This document shows, piece by piece, positions 13,301-23,900 of a stretch of DNA of 64,000 nt. The translations under genes were made by a program, and so were the position numbers. The stretch's first letter is position 1. Every line of letters starts with the position of its first letter. This stretch comes from Membranipora membranacea (taxonomy: Eukaryota > Bryozoa > Gymnolaemata > Cheilostomatida > Membraniporidae), in assembly GCA_914767715.1 (NCBI GenBank), contig OU612073.1, positions 2,914,001-2,978,000 on the forward strand, read 5' to 3'. Below the pieces are notes generated by a model that was not told the DNA's origin, searched no databases, and saw only the letters and a program-made list of their open reading frames with translations.

Positions 13301-15055
13301 ATTCTAAGCCAGAATATTGGAATCATCGGTTTAATAGGGGGGTAATTAAGCTGACTTTAAATTTGCAAAATTATACCAAGGGTGGGTATCACGCTTTTTT
13401 TTCGCTCGGATCAAAAAATAGATTTGCTTCTAACTCACCTCATGAGGAGGAGCAACTCCTGCTTATCTCGAATCTGCAAACCGTTTGGCTCTGTGGCTTT
13501 TCATTCTCCGTCAGCGTCCGTTTTAATTAGGGTCACTTTTGCTAAAAAAAAACATGCCATACACCACCATTCAAAAACGAAAACTCTGTCGAATCTTTAT
13601 CAAACTCCGACCAGTTCAAGCTCTTATCGGCCTTATTCTAAATCCAGAATAATGGAATCATCGGTTTAATAGGGGGGTAATTAAGCTGACTTTAAATTTG
13701 CAAAATTATACCAAGGGTGGGTATCACGCTTTTTTTTCGCCCGGATCAAAAAATAGATTTGCTTCTAACTCACTCATGAGGAGGAGCAACTCCTGCTTAT
13801 CTCGAATCTGCAAACCGTTTGGCTCTGTGGCTTTTCATTCTCCGTCAGCGTCCGTTTTAATTAGGGTCACTTTTGCTAAAAAAAAACATGCCATACGCCA
13901 CCATTCAAAAACGAAAACTCTGTCGAATCTTTATCAAACTCCGACCAGTTCAAGCTCTTATCGGCCTTATTCTAAATCCAGAATATTGGAATCATCGGTT
14001 TAATAGGGGGGTAATTAAGCTGACTTTAAATTTGCAAAATTATACCAAGGGTGGGTATCAAGCTTTTTTTTCGCTCGGATCAAAAAATAGATTTGCTTCT
14101 AACTCACCTCATGAGGAGGAGCAACTCCTGCTTATCTCGAATCTGCAAACCGTTTGGCTCTGTGGCTTTTCATTCTCTGTCAGCGTCCGTTTTAATTAGG
14201 GTCACTTTTGCTAAAAAAAAACATGCCATACACCACCATTCAAAAACCAAAACTCTGTCGAATCTTTATCAAACTCCGACCAGTTCAAGCTCTTATCGGC
14301 CTCATTCTAAATACAGAATATTGGAATCATCGGTTTAATAGGGGGGTAATTAAGCTGACTCTAAATTTGCAAAATTATACCAAGGGTGGGTATCACGCTT
14401 TTTTTTCGCTCGGATCAAAAAATAGATTTGCTTCTAACTCACCTCATGAGGAGGAGCAACTCCTGCTTATCTCGAATCTGCAAACCGTTTGGCTCTGTGG
14501 CTTTTCATTCTCCGTCAGCGTCCGTTTTAATTAGGGTCACTTTTGCTAAAAAAAAACATGCCATACACCACCATTCGAAAACGAAAACTCTGTCGAATCT
14601 TTATCAAACTCCGACCAGTTCAAGCTCTTATCGGCCTTTTTCTAAATCCAGAATATTGGAATCATCGGTTTCATAGGGGGGTAATTAAGCTGACTTTAAA
14701 TTTGCAAAATTATACCAAGGGTGGGTGTCACGCTTTTTTTTCGCTCGGATCAAAAAATAGATTTGCTTCTAACTCACCTCATGAGGAGGAGCAACTCCTG
14801 CTTATCTCGAATCTGCAAACCGTTTGGCTCTGTGGATTTTCATTCTCCGTCAGCGTCCGTTTTAATTAGGGTCACTTTTGCTAAAAAAAAACATGCCATA
14901 CACCACCATTCAAAAACGAAAACTCTGTCGAATCTTTATCAAACTCCGACCAGTTCAAGCTCTTATCGGCCTTATTCTAAATCCAGAATATTGGAATCAT
15001 CGGTTTAATAGGGGGGTAATTAAGCTGACTTTAAATTTGCAAAATTATACCAAGG
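10372..15055. repeat. Tandem duplication of a 7-monomer block (2,342 bp each)
   Basis: Block 10,372-12,713 is followed directly by a near-identical block 12,714-15,055. The shared private markers, in order, are GGCTGTTCATTC (10,486/12,828), an A8 run before GAATTGC (about 10,737/13,079), a 2-bp loss at TTCTAAGCCAG (10,960/13,302), AGAATAATGG (11,304/13,646), a 2-bp loss at AACTCACTCATG, CAAAAACCAAAAC (11,900/14,242), CATTCGAAAACG and TCGGCCTTTTTC. Only a handful of differences are seen, for example CTTATC/CTCATC at 12,795 and ATCACG/ATCAAG at 14,059. The length is 3 bp short of 7 x 335 because the block carries small indels. Confidence 0.9.
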
Positions 15056-15193
15056 GTGGGTATCACGCTTTTTTTTCGCTCGGATCAAAAAATAGATTTG
15101 CTTCTAACTCACCTCATGAGGAGGAGCAACTCCTGCTTATCTCGAATCTGCAAGCCGTTTGGCTCTGTGGCTTTTCATTCTCCGTCAGCGTCC

Positions 15194-17524
15194 AAATTTT
15201 GTGACTCGGTTTGGATAAAACTACCTTCCACAAACAACCAACACGGCTACATCATCGGATCAATTTATCTTCCCCCTGATGCTAACAAAACCGAATTCAT
15301 TACAATGATGAGCTCAATTCTACATCAAAACCAATATGTTGGCCATAAGTTTATACTACTAGGAGATTTTAATATTAATTGGAATTCCTCATCAAACGAA
15401 AAAACACATTTAGAGCAGAGCTTCTTGTCTGCAGGGCTATTACAGCAAGTTAATGGGATTTCATACATTAGCCATTTAGGGAGAGAAAGCTTATTAGATC
15501 ACAACTATGTGAACAGTGACATTAGCATTAATAGTTGCAAGATCCTGACATGCGATAGATCAATTTCTGATCACTATGCCACATACTTAGTAATTAATCA
15601 ACATCATGCTATAAAACAGCCACGCAAACTAATTAGAACCAGAAATATTCACAGCATTAATCATGAGGAATTTTATAATGACTGTTCGAAACTTCCACTA
15701 CTGCAAACAGTAACTGACATGAACAAATCATTGCATCACCGCATGGAAAATATCGAAAACTTTATCTCTGACCTGATTGACAAGCATGCTCCAGTTAAAA
15801 CAAAAAGAGTGCGAGGGGCTAAAAACCAGTGGCTTTTCCCTGATATTCAGCATCTCATTAATTTAAGAAACAAATTTCACAAGAGGGTATTCAAGGATAT
15901 ACCTAATCCAGCTACAGCGCAAGTCAAACAGTTCAACAAGTTTCGAAACTTTGTTACAAATAAAATTAGGAATGCTAAGAAAGACTTTATAAATGACTCG
16001 TTATCTAAAGATGAAAAAAGTTTTTTCACCTGCCTGAAATCACTGACAGGAAAGAAGAAATCCTCTGATCAAATCGAGAAAATTAGCTATCAAAACTCTA
16101 CCTACACGTCAAACTCTGACAAGGCAAATGCCCTTAATAGATATTTCACCACGGTCGCTGGACAATCGGTTTTTATTCCTAAGATCGATCCACAAACTGA
16201 CCTTTTCCATGGTCCAAGTTTCTCTTTCACATATGTTGAGAGCGAAACAATCTACAAACTGATAAAGTCCCTCAAACCAAATAAACGGGGTGGCTTGACC
16301 ATGTTTCCAGCTTCCCTGTACCAAATTGTTGCAGACCTATTAGCTCTTCCCATAGCCCTGATCATTAACGAATGCTACAAGAAATCAATATTCCCTGACT
16401 GCCTAAAAACAGCCCTGGTCACCCCACTCTTTAAGAAGGGCGATAAAACAGACCCTTGCAATTACAGACCAATTTCCAGTCTGCCAATCATATCAAAGGT
16501 GTTTGAGCTAGATATGAAAAATCAAATTATGACCTTTATCGAAACACATGGAATACTCTCAGATCGACAATTTGGTTTTCGTAAGCACCATTCTAGTGAA
16601 CAGTTACTACTTTCTCTTTTACAAAATTGGAGAACAACGCTAGACAACCCTCAACCGAATTTCATAGGTGCACTGTCTTTGGACGTACGTAAAGCATTTG
16701 ACACTATAAATCATGGACAACTCATCCACACTCTAAAGCGACTAAATTTTGCAGAGTCAACAACAAAATTATTTACATCCTATCTTTCACATCGAACCCA
16801 AATCATGAAAGTTGGTCATGATCAGTCCAGTGCACTACCGATTACATGTGGAGTACCCCAAGGAAGTGTTCTAGGTCCAATCTTATTCAATCTTGCTATC
16901 AATGATCTCCTTAACAAGCACAAAACTGCATTCGCTTACGCTGATGACACCGTTATTTACTGCACAGCAACAGATATCCATACCTTAATGGATAAATCTG
17001 AGTCATTGATGAGAGAAGTATCGAATTGGTATTCAAACAATCTCCTTCAACTCAACTTATCCAAAACTCAATACTGTATTTTCTCAAATAGGAAAGTAGA
17101 AGATTTTTACCAAATCCAAATAAACAATTTGAAAATAGAATCCAAGCATTCACTCAATCTTCTTGGAGTTATTCTTGATTCAGAACTTAGTTTAACCCCT
17201 CAGGCTAATGCCACCGCCTCTAAAGCAAACAAAATGGTCTACTTGTTATCAAAACTAAAAAAATACATGACAGTAGAAAACTCATTGAAGACTTACAAAT
17301 CACTGATCAGACCTATAGTAGAATACTGCTCATCATTGTACCTTGATGGTTTAGCCAAAAATTCAGATACATTAGAAAAAGTACAAAATAAAGCAATCAG
17401 AATCATAACTTCAGCCCCAAAACAATTTTCTGTCACATCTGGCCGCTTGCTCCTAAATTTACATACTCTCCACAGTAGAAGGAATTTTCTTTTTCACAAT
17501 TTTGTCAAATCGAGGGTCCATTAA
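15194..17524 (+). CDS. Endonuclease (partial)-reverse transcriptase ORF of the non-LTR element
   Basis: The frame is open from the satellite into the element; the element-derived part begins at 15,194, so the native start and the N-terminal half of the endonuclease are missing. The remaining APE-type endonuclease shows GDFN (15,362-15,373) and SDH (15,566-15,574). The reverse transcriptase follows: FKKGDKTDPCNYRPIS near 16,430, a QFGFRKHHSS motif near 16,570, motif A with SLDVRKAFDT (16,675-16,704), GVPQGSVLGP near 16,851, and the catalytic YADD (about 16,936-16,947), then a thumb region with LLGVILDSE. Such proteins nick target DNA and copy the element RNA at the nick. The frame ends at a TAA (17,522-17,524), but 64 further codons stay open in the same frame up to a TAA at 17,717-17,719, so the first stop is probably a premature mutation. 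With the 5' truncation, this copy is unlikely to be autonomous. Confidence 0.92.
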   Translation, partial: KFCDSVWIKLPSTNNQHGYIIGSIYLPPDANKTEFITMMSSILHQNQYVGHKFILLGDFNINWNSSSNEKTHLEQSFLSAGLLQQVNGISYISHLGRESLLDHNYVNSDISINSCKILTCDRSISDHYATYLVINQHHAIKQPRKLIRTRNIHSINHEEFYNDCSKLPLLQTVTDMNKSLHHRMENIENFISDLIDKHAPVKTKRVRGAKNQWLFPDIQHLINLRNKFHKRVFKDIPNPATAQVKQFNKFRNFVTNKIRNAKKDFINDSLSKDEKSFFTCLKSLTGKKKSSDQIEKISYQNSTYTSNSDKANALNRYFTTVAGQSVFIPKIDPQTDLFHGPSFSFTYVESETIYKLIKSLKPNKRGGLTMFPASLYQIVADLLALPIALIINECYKKSIFPDCLKTALVTPLFKKGDKTDPCNYRPISSLPIISKVFELDMKNQIMTFIETHGILSDRQFGFRKHHSSEQLLLSLLQNWRTTLDNPQPNFIGALSLDVRKAFDTINHGQLIHTLKRLNFAESTTKLFTSYLSHRTQIMKVGHDQSSALPITCGVPQGSVLGPILFNLAINDLLNKHKTAFAYADDTVIYCTATDIHTLMDKSESLMREVSNWYSNNLLQLNLSKTQYCIFSNRKVEDFYQIQINNLKIESKHSLNLLGVILDSELSLTPQANATASKANKMVYLLSKLKKYMTVENSLKTYKSLIRPIVEYCSSLYLDGLAKNSDTLEKVQNKAIRIITSAPKQFSVTSGRLLLNLHTLHSRRNFLFHNFVKSRVH

Positions 17525-17940
17525 GGCCGTGCATCCAAGCGCATACTTCATCTCGTTAGCAAATCAAACAGACATACACGATCACTTCGTAGCAACTGTG
17601 CAATAATTAAACCCTCATTTAGATCAAACCTAGGCAAATCAGCCTTTTTAAATATTTTTCATACATTTGTAACTAAATCAACCAAGCCTCATGAATCATT
17701 ATCATTTAACCCCACCTAATGTTGTTAACTTGTATTTTTGTTTGCCACTCTCTGTTTCTTCTTTTCTTTTTTCATCTTATTCATGCAATTTATGATACCG
17801 TGCTTTCATTATCCTACACACTATATAGTATGTAACACCCTACCACTTAAATCTTTTTATTCAAGTCATTTTTTGTATCTATGTTTATGTGTATGAGGTC
17901 AACAAGTTATTTTTAATTTGCTTTAATTATAAACTTTTAG
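17525..17940 (+). other. C-terminal remnant and 3' untranslated region of the non-LTR element
   Basis: Positions 17,525-17,719 remain open in the RT frame and read like the basic C-terminus common in such elements (RSNLGKSAF near the middle). The rest is AT-rich 3' UTR ending in TTATAAACTTTTAGAAAACC before the tail repeats. Confidence 0.7.
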
Positions 17941-17950
17941 AAAACCTCAA

Positions 17951-17980
<30 letters not shown>

Positions 17981-17983
<3 letters not shown>

Positions 17984-20900
17984 AGGGTCACTTTTGCTAA
18001 AAAAAAACATGCCATACACCACCATTCAAAAACGAAAACTCTGTCGAATCTTTATCAAACTCCGACCAGTTCAAGCTCTTATCGGCCTTATTCTAAATCC
18101 AGAATATTGGAATCATCGGTTTCATAGGGGGGTAATTAAGCTGACTTTAAATTTGCAAAATTATACCAAGGGTGGGTATCACGCTTTTTTTTCGCTCGGA
18201 TCAAAAAATAGATTTGCTTCTAACTCACCTCATGAGGAGGAGCAACTCCTGCTTATCTCGAATCTGCAAACCGTTTGGCTCTGTGGCTTTTCATTCTCCG
18301 TCAGCGTCCGTTTTAATTAGGGTCACTTTTGCTAAAAAAAAACATGCCATACACCACCATTCAAAAACGAAAACTCTGTCGAATCTTTATCAAACGCCGA
18401 CCAGTTCAAGCTCTTATCGGCCTTATTCTAAATCCAGAATATTGGAATCATCGGTTTAATAGGGGGGTAATTAAGCTGACTTTAAATTTGCAAAATTATA
18501 CCAAGGGTGGGTATCACGCTTTTTTTTCGCTCGGATCAAAATATAGATTTGCTTCTAACTCACCTCATGAGGAGGAGCAACTCCTGCTTATCTCGAATCT
18601 GCAAACCGTTTGGCTCTGTGGCTTTTCATTCTCCGTCAGCGTCCGTTTTAATTAGGGTCACTTTTGCTAAAAAAAAACATGCCATACACCACCATTCAAA
18701 AACGAAAACTCTGTCGAATCTTTATCAAACTCCGACCAGTTCAAGCTCTTATCGGCCTTATTCTAAATCCAGAATATTGGAATCATCGGTTTAATAGGGG
18801 GGTAATTAAGCTGACTTTAAATTTGCAAAATTATACCAAGGGTGGGTATCACGCTTTTTTTTCGCTCGGATCAAAAAATAGATTTGCTTCTTACTCACCT
18901 CATGAGGAGGAGCAACTCCTGCTTATCTCGAATCTGCAAACCGTTTGGCTCTGTGGCTTTTCATTCTCCGTCAGCGTCCGTTTTAATTAGGGTCACTTTT
19001 GCTAAAAAAAAACATGCCATACACCACCATTCAAAAACGAAAACTCTGTCGAATCTTTATCAAACTCCGACCAGTTCAAGCTCTTATCGGCCTTATTCTA
19101 AATCCAGAATATTGGAATCATCGTTTTCATAGGGGGGTAATTAAGCTGACTTTAAATTTGCAAAATTATACCAAGGGTGGGTATCACGCTTTTTTTTCGC
19201 TCGGATCAAAAAATAGATCTGCTTCTAACTCACCTCATGAGGAGGAGCAACTCCTGCTTATCTCGAATCTGCAAACCGTTTGGCTCTGTGGCTTTTCATT
19301 CTCCGTCAGCGTCCGTTTTAATTAGGGTCACTTTTGCTAAAAAAAAACATGCCATACACCACCATTCAAAAACGAAAACTCTGTCGAATCTTTATCAAAC
19401 TCCGACCAGTTCAAGCTCTTATCGGCCTTATTCTAAATCCAGAAGATTGGAATCATCGGTTTCATAGGGGGGTAATTAAGCTGACTTTAAATTTGCAAAA
19501 TTATACCAAGGGTGGGTATCACGCTTTTTTTTCGCTCGGATCAAAAAATAGATTTGCTTCTAACTCACCTCATGAGGAGGAGCAATTCCTGCTTATCTCG
19601 AATCTGCAAACCGTTTGGCTCTGTGGCTTTTCATTCTCCGTCAGCGTCCGTTTTAATTAGGGTCACTTTTGCTAAAAAAAAACATGCCATACACCACCAT
19701 TCAAAAACGAAAACTCTGTCGAATCTTTATCAAACTCCGACCAGTTCAAGCTCTTATCGGCCTTATTCTAAATCCAGAATATTGGAATCATCGGTTTAAT
19801 AGGGGGGTAATTAAGCTGACTTTAAATTTGCAAAATTATACCAAGGGTGGGTATCACGCTTTTTTTTCGCTCGGATCAAAAAATAGATTTGCTTCTAACT
19901 CACCTCATGAGGAGGAGCAACTCCTGCTTATCTCGAATCTGCAAACCGTTTGGCTCTGTGGCTTTTCATTCTCCGTCAGCGTCTGTTTTAATTAGGGTCA
20001 CTTCTGCTAAAAAAAAACATGCCATACACCACCATTCAAAAACGAAAACTCTGTCGAATCTTTATCAAACTCCGACCAGTTCAAGCTCTTATCGGCCTTA
20101 TTCTAAATCCAGAATATTGGAATCATCGGTTTCATAGGGGGGTAATTAAGCTGACTTTAAATTTGCAAAATTATACCAAGGGTGGGTATCACGCTTTTTT
20201 TTCGCTCGGATCAAAAAATAGATTTGCTTCTAACTCACCTCATGAGGAGGAGCAACTCCTGCTTATCTCGAATCTGCAAACCGTTTGGCTCTGTGGCTTT
20301 TCATTCTCCGTCAGCGTCCGTTTTAATTAGGGTCACTTTTGATAAAAAAAAACATGCCATACACCACCATTCAAAAACGAAAACTCTGTCGAATCTTTAT
20401 CAAACTCCGACCAGTTCAAGCTCTTATCGGCCTTATTCTAAATCCAGAATATTGGAATCATCGGTTTAATAGGGGGGTAATTAAGCTGACTTTAAATTTG
20501 CAAAATTATACCAAGGGTGGGTATCACGCTTTTTTTTCGCTCGGATCAAAAAATAGATTTGCTTCTAACTCACCTCATGAGGAGGAGCAACTCCTGCTTA
20601 TCTCGAATCTGCAAACCGTTTGGCTCTGTGGCTTTTCATTCTCCGTCAGCGTCCGTTTTAATTAGGGTCACTTTTGCTAAAAAAAAACATGCCATACACC
20701 ACCATTCAAAAACGAAAACTCTGTCAAATCTTTATCAAACTCCGACCAGTTCAAGCTCTTATCGGCCTTATTCTAAATCCAGAATATTGGAATCATCGGT
20801 TTCATAGGGGGGTAATTAGGCTGACTTTAAATTTGCAAAATTATACCAAGGGTGGGTATCACGCTTTTTTTTCGCTCGGATCAAAAAATAGATCTGCTTC

Positions 20901-23900
20901 TAACTCACCTCATGAGGAGGAGCAACTCCTGCTTATCTCGAATCCGCAAACCGTTTGGCTCTGTGGCTTTTCATTCTCCGTCAGCGTCCGTTTTAATTAG
21001 GGTCACTTTTGCTAAAAAAAAACATGCCATACACCACCATTCAAAAACGAAAACTCTGTCGAATCTTTATCAAACTCCGACCAGTTCAAGCTCTTATCGG
21101 CCTTATTCTAAATCCAGAATATTGGAATCATCGGTTTAATAGGGGGGTAATTAAGCTGACTTTAAATTTGCAAAATTATACCAAGGGTGGGTATCACGCT
21201 TTTGTTTCGCTCGGATCAAAAAATAGATTTGCTTCTAACTCACCTCATGAGGAGGAGCAACTCCTGCTTATCTCGAATCTGCAAACCGTTTGGCTCTGTG
21301 GCTTTTCATTCTCCGTCAGCGTCCGTTTTAATTAGGGTCACTTTTGCTAAAAAAAAACATGCCATACACCACCATTCAAAAACGAAAACTCTGTCGAATC
21401 TTTATCAAACTCCGACCAGTTCAAGCTCTTATCGGCCTTATTCTAAATCCAGAATATTGGAATCATCGGTTTCATAGGGGGGTAATTAAGCTGACTTTAA
21501 ATTTGCAAAATTATACCAAGGGTGGGTATCACGCTTTTTTTTCGCTCGGATAAAAAAATAGATTTGCTTCTAACTCACCTCATGAGGAGGAGCAACTCCT
21601 GCTCATCTCGAATCTGCAAACCGTTTGGCTCTGTGGCTTTTCATTCTCCGTCAGCGTCCGTTTTAATTAGGGTCACTTTTGCTAAAAAAAAACATGCCAT
21701 ACACCACCATTCAAAAACGAAAACTCTGTCGAATCTTTATCAAACTCCGACCAGTTCAAGCTCTTATCGGCCTTATTCTAAATCCAGAATATTGGAATCA
21801 TCGGTTTCATAGGGGGGTAATTAAGCTGACTTTAAATTTGCAAAATTATACCAAGGGTGGGTATCACGCTTTTTTTTCGCTCGGATCAAAAAATAGATTT
21901 GCTTCTAACTCACCTCATGAGGAGGAGCAACTCCTGCTTATCTCGAATCTGCAAACCGTTTGGCTCTGTGGATTTTCATTCTCCGTCAGCGTCCGTTTTA
22001 ATTAGGGTCACTTTTGCTAAAAAAAAACATGCCATACACCACCATTCAAAAACGAAAACTCTGTCGAATCTTTATCAAACTCCGACCAGTTCAAGCTCTT
22101 ATCGGCCTTATTCTAAATCCAGAATATTGGAATCATCGGTTTAATAGGGGGGTAATTAAGCTGACTTTAAATTTGCAAAATTATACCAAGGGTGGGTATC
22201 ACGCTTTTTTTTCGCTCGGATCAAAAAATAGATTTGCTTCTAACTCACCTCATGAGGAGGAGCAACTCCTGCTTATCTCGAATCTGCAAACCGTTTGGCT
22301 CTGTGGCTTTTCATTCTCCGTCAGCGTCCGTTTTAATTAGGGTCACTTTTGCTAAAAAAAAACATGCCATACACCACCATTCAAAAACGAAAACTCTGTC
22401 GAATCTTTATCAAACTCCGACCAGTTCAAGCTCTTATCGGCCTTATTCTAAATCCAGAATATTGGAATCATCGGTTTAATAGGGGGGTAATTAAGCTGAC
22501 TTTAAATTTGCAAAATTATACCAAGGGTGGGTATCACGCTTTTTTTTCGCTCGGATCAAAAAATAGATTTGCTTCTAACTCACCTCATGAGGAGGAGCAA
22601 CTCCTGCTTATCTCGAATCTGCAAACCGTTTGGCTCTGTGGATTTTCATTCTCCGTCAGCGTCCGTTTTAATTAGGGTCACTTTTGCTAAAAAAAAACAT
22701 GCCATACACCACCATTCAAAAACGAAAACTCTGTCGAATCTTTATCAAACTCCGACCAGTTCAAGCTCTTATCGGCCTTATTCTAAATCCAGAATATTGG
22801 AATCATCGGTTTCATAGGGGGGTAATTAAGCTGACTTTAAATTTGCAAAATTATACCAAGGGTGGGTATCACGCTTTTTTTTCGCTCGGATCAAAAAATA
22901 GATTTGCTTCTAACTCACCTCATGAGGAGGAGCAACTCCTGCTTATCTCGAATCTGCAAACCGTTTGGCTCTGTGGCTTTTCATTCTCCGTCAGCGTCCG
23001 TTTTAATTAGGGTCACTTTTGCTAAAAAAAAACATGCCATACACCACCATTCAAAAACGAAAACTCTGTCGAATCTTTATCAAACTCCGACCAGTTCAAG
23101 CTCTTATCGGCCTTATTCTAAATCCAGAATATTGGAATCATCGGTTTAATAGGGGGGTAATTAAGCTGACTTTAAATTTGCAAAATTATACCAAGGGTGG
23201 GTATCATGCTTTTTTTTCGCTCCGATCAAAAAATAGATTTGCTTCTAACTCACCTCATGAGGAGGAGCAACTCCTGCTTATCTCGAATCTGCAAACCGTT
23301 TGGCTCTGTGGATTTTCATTCTCCGTCAGCGTCCGTTTTAATTAGGGTCACTTTTGCTAAAAAAAAACATGCCATACACCACCATTCAAAAACGAAAACT
23401 CTGTCGAATCTTTATCAAACTCCGACCAGTTCAAGCTCTTATCGGCCTTATTCTAAATCCAGAATATTGGAATCATCGGTTTCATAGGGGGGTAATTAAG
23501 CTGACTTTAAATTTGCAAAATTATACCAAGGGTGGGTATCACGCTTTTTTTTCGCTCGGATCAAAAAATAGATTTGCTTCTAACTCACCTCATGAGGAGG
23601 AGCAACTCCTGCTTATCTCGAATCTGCAAACCGTTTGGCTCTGTGGATTTTCATTCTCCGTCAGCGTCCGTTTTAATTAGGGTCACTTTTGCTAAAAAAA
23701 AACATGCCATACACCACCATTCAAAAACGAAAACTCTGTCGAATCTTTATCAAACTCCGACCAGTTCAAGCTCTTATCGGCCTTATTCTAAATCCAGAAT
23801 ATTGGAATCATCGGTTTAATAGGGGGGTAATTAAGCTGACTTTAAATTTGCAAAATTATACCAAGGGCGGGTATCACGCTTTTTTTTCGCTCGGATCAAA

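Larger units (their letters stand above)
1..15193. repeat. Tandem satellite array, left block (about 335-bp monomer)
   Basis: About 45 head-to-tail monomers of 334-336 bp, recognisable by recurring landmarks: GGTGGGTATCACGC, a T8 tract, the palindrome CCTCATGAGG, GGTCACTTTTGCT followed by an A8-A9 tract, TATCGGCCTTATTCT and GGGGGGTAATTAAGC. Copies differ by point changes, 1-bp changes in the A and T tracts and occasional 1-4 bp deletions. Variation is greatest in the first 6 kb. The array begins outside the window. Each monomer carries two overlapping open frames of about 95 and 108 codons, but 335 is not a multiple of 3, 1-bp indels fuse or break the frames freely, and variants change residues as often as not, so I treat the array as non-coding. 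Its size and homogeneity are typical of centromeric, pericentromeric or subtelomeric satellite; which one cannot be told here. Confidence 0.98.
15194..17980 (+). mobile_element. 5'-truncated non-LTR retrotransposon inserted in the satellite
   Basis: A 2.79-kb insertion interrupts one satellite monomer. It starts abruptly inside an endonuclease domain, encodes a reverse transcriptase, and ends with AAAACCTCAA followed by an (AAAT/ATAA)n tail at about 17,946-17,980. Upstream satellite stops after GCGTCC and downstream satellite resumes at AATTAGGG. About five target bases (GTTTT) are missing and no target-site duplication is present. The RT sequence type (FKKGD...NYRPIS, GVPQGSVLGP, YADD) is that of Jockey/CR1-like non-LTR elements; the exact clade is not assigned. 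A related 3' tail lies at 60,345-60,420. Confidence 0.95.

Noticed and set aside
16109-16324. A 71-residue minus-strand ORF inside the retrotransposon
   Set aside because: It is antisense to well-conserved reverse-transcriptase coding sequence.
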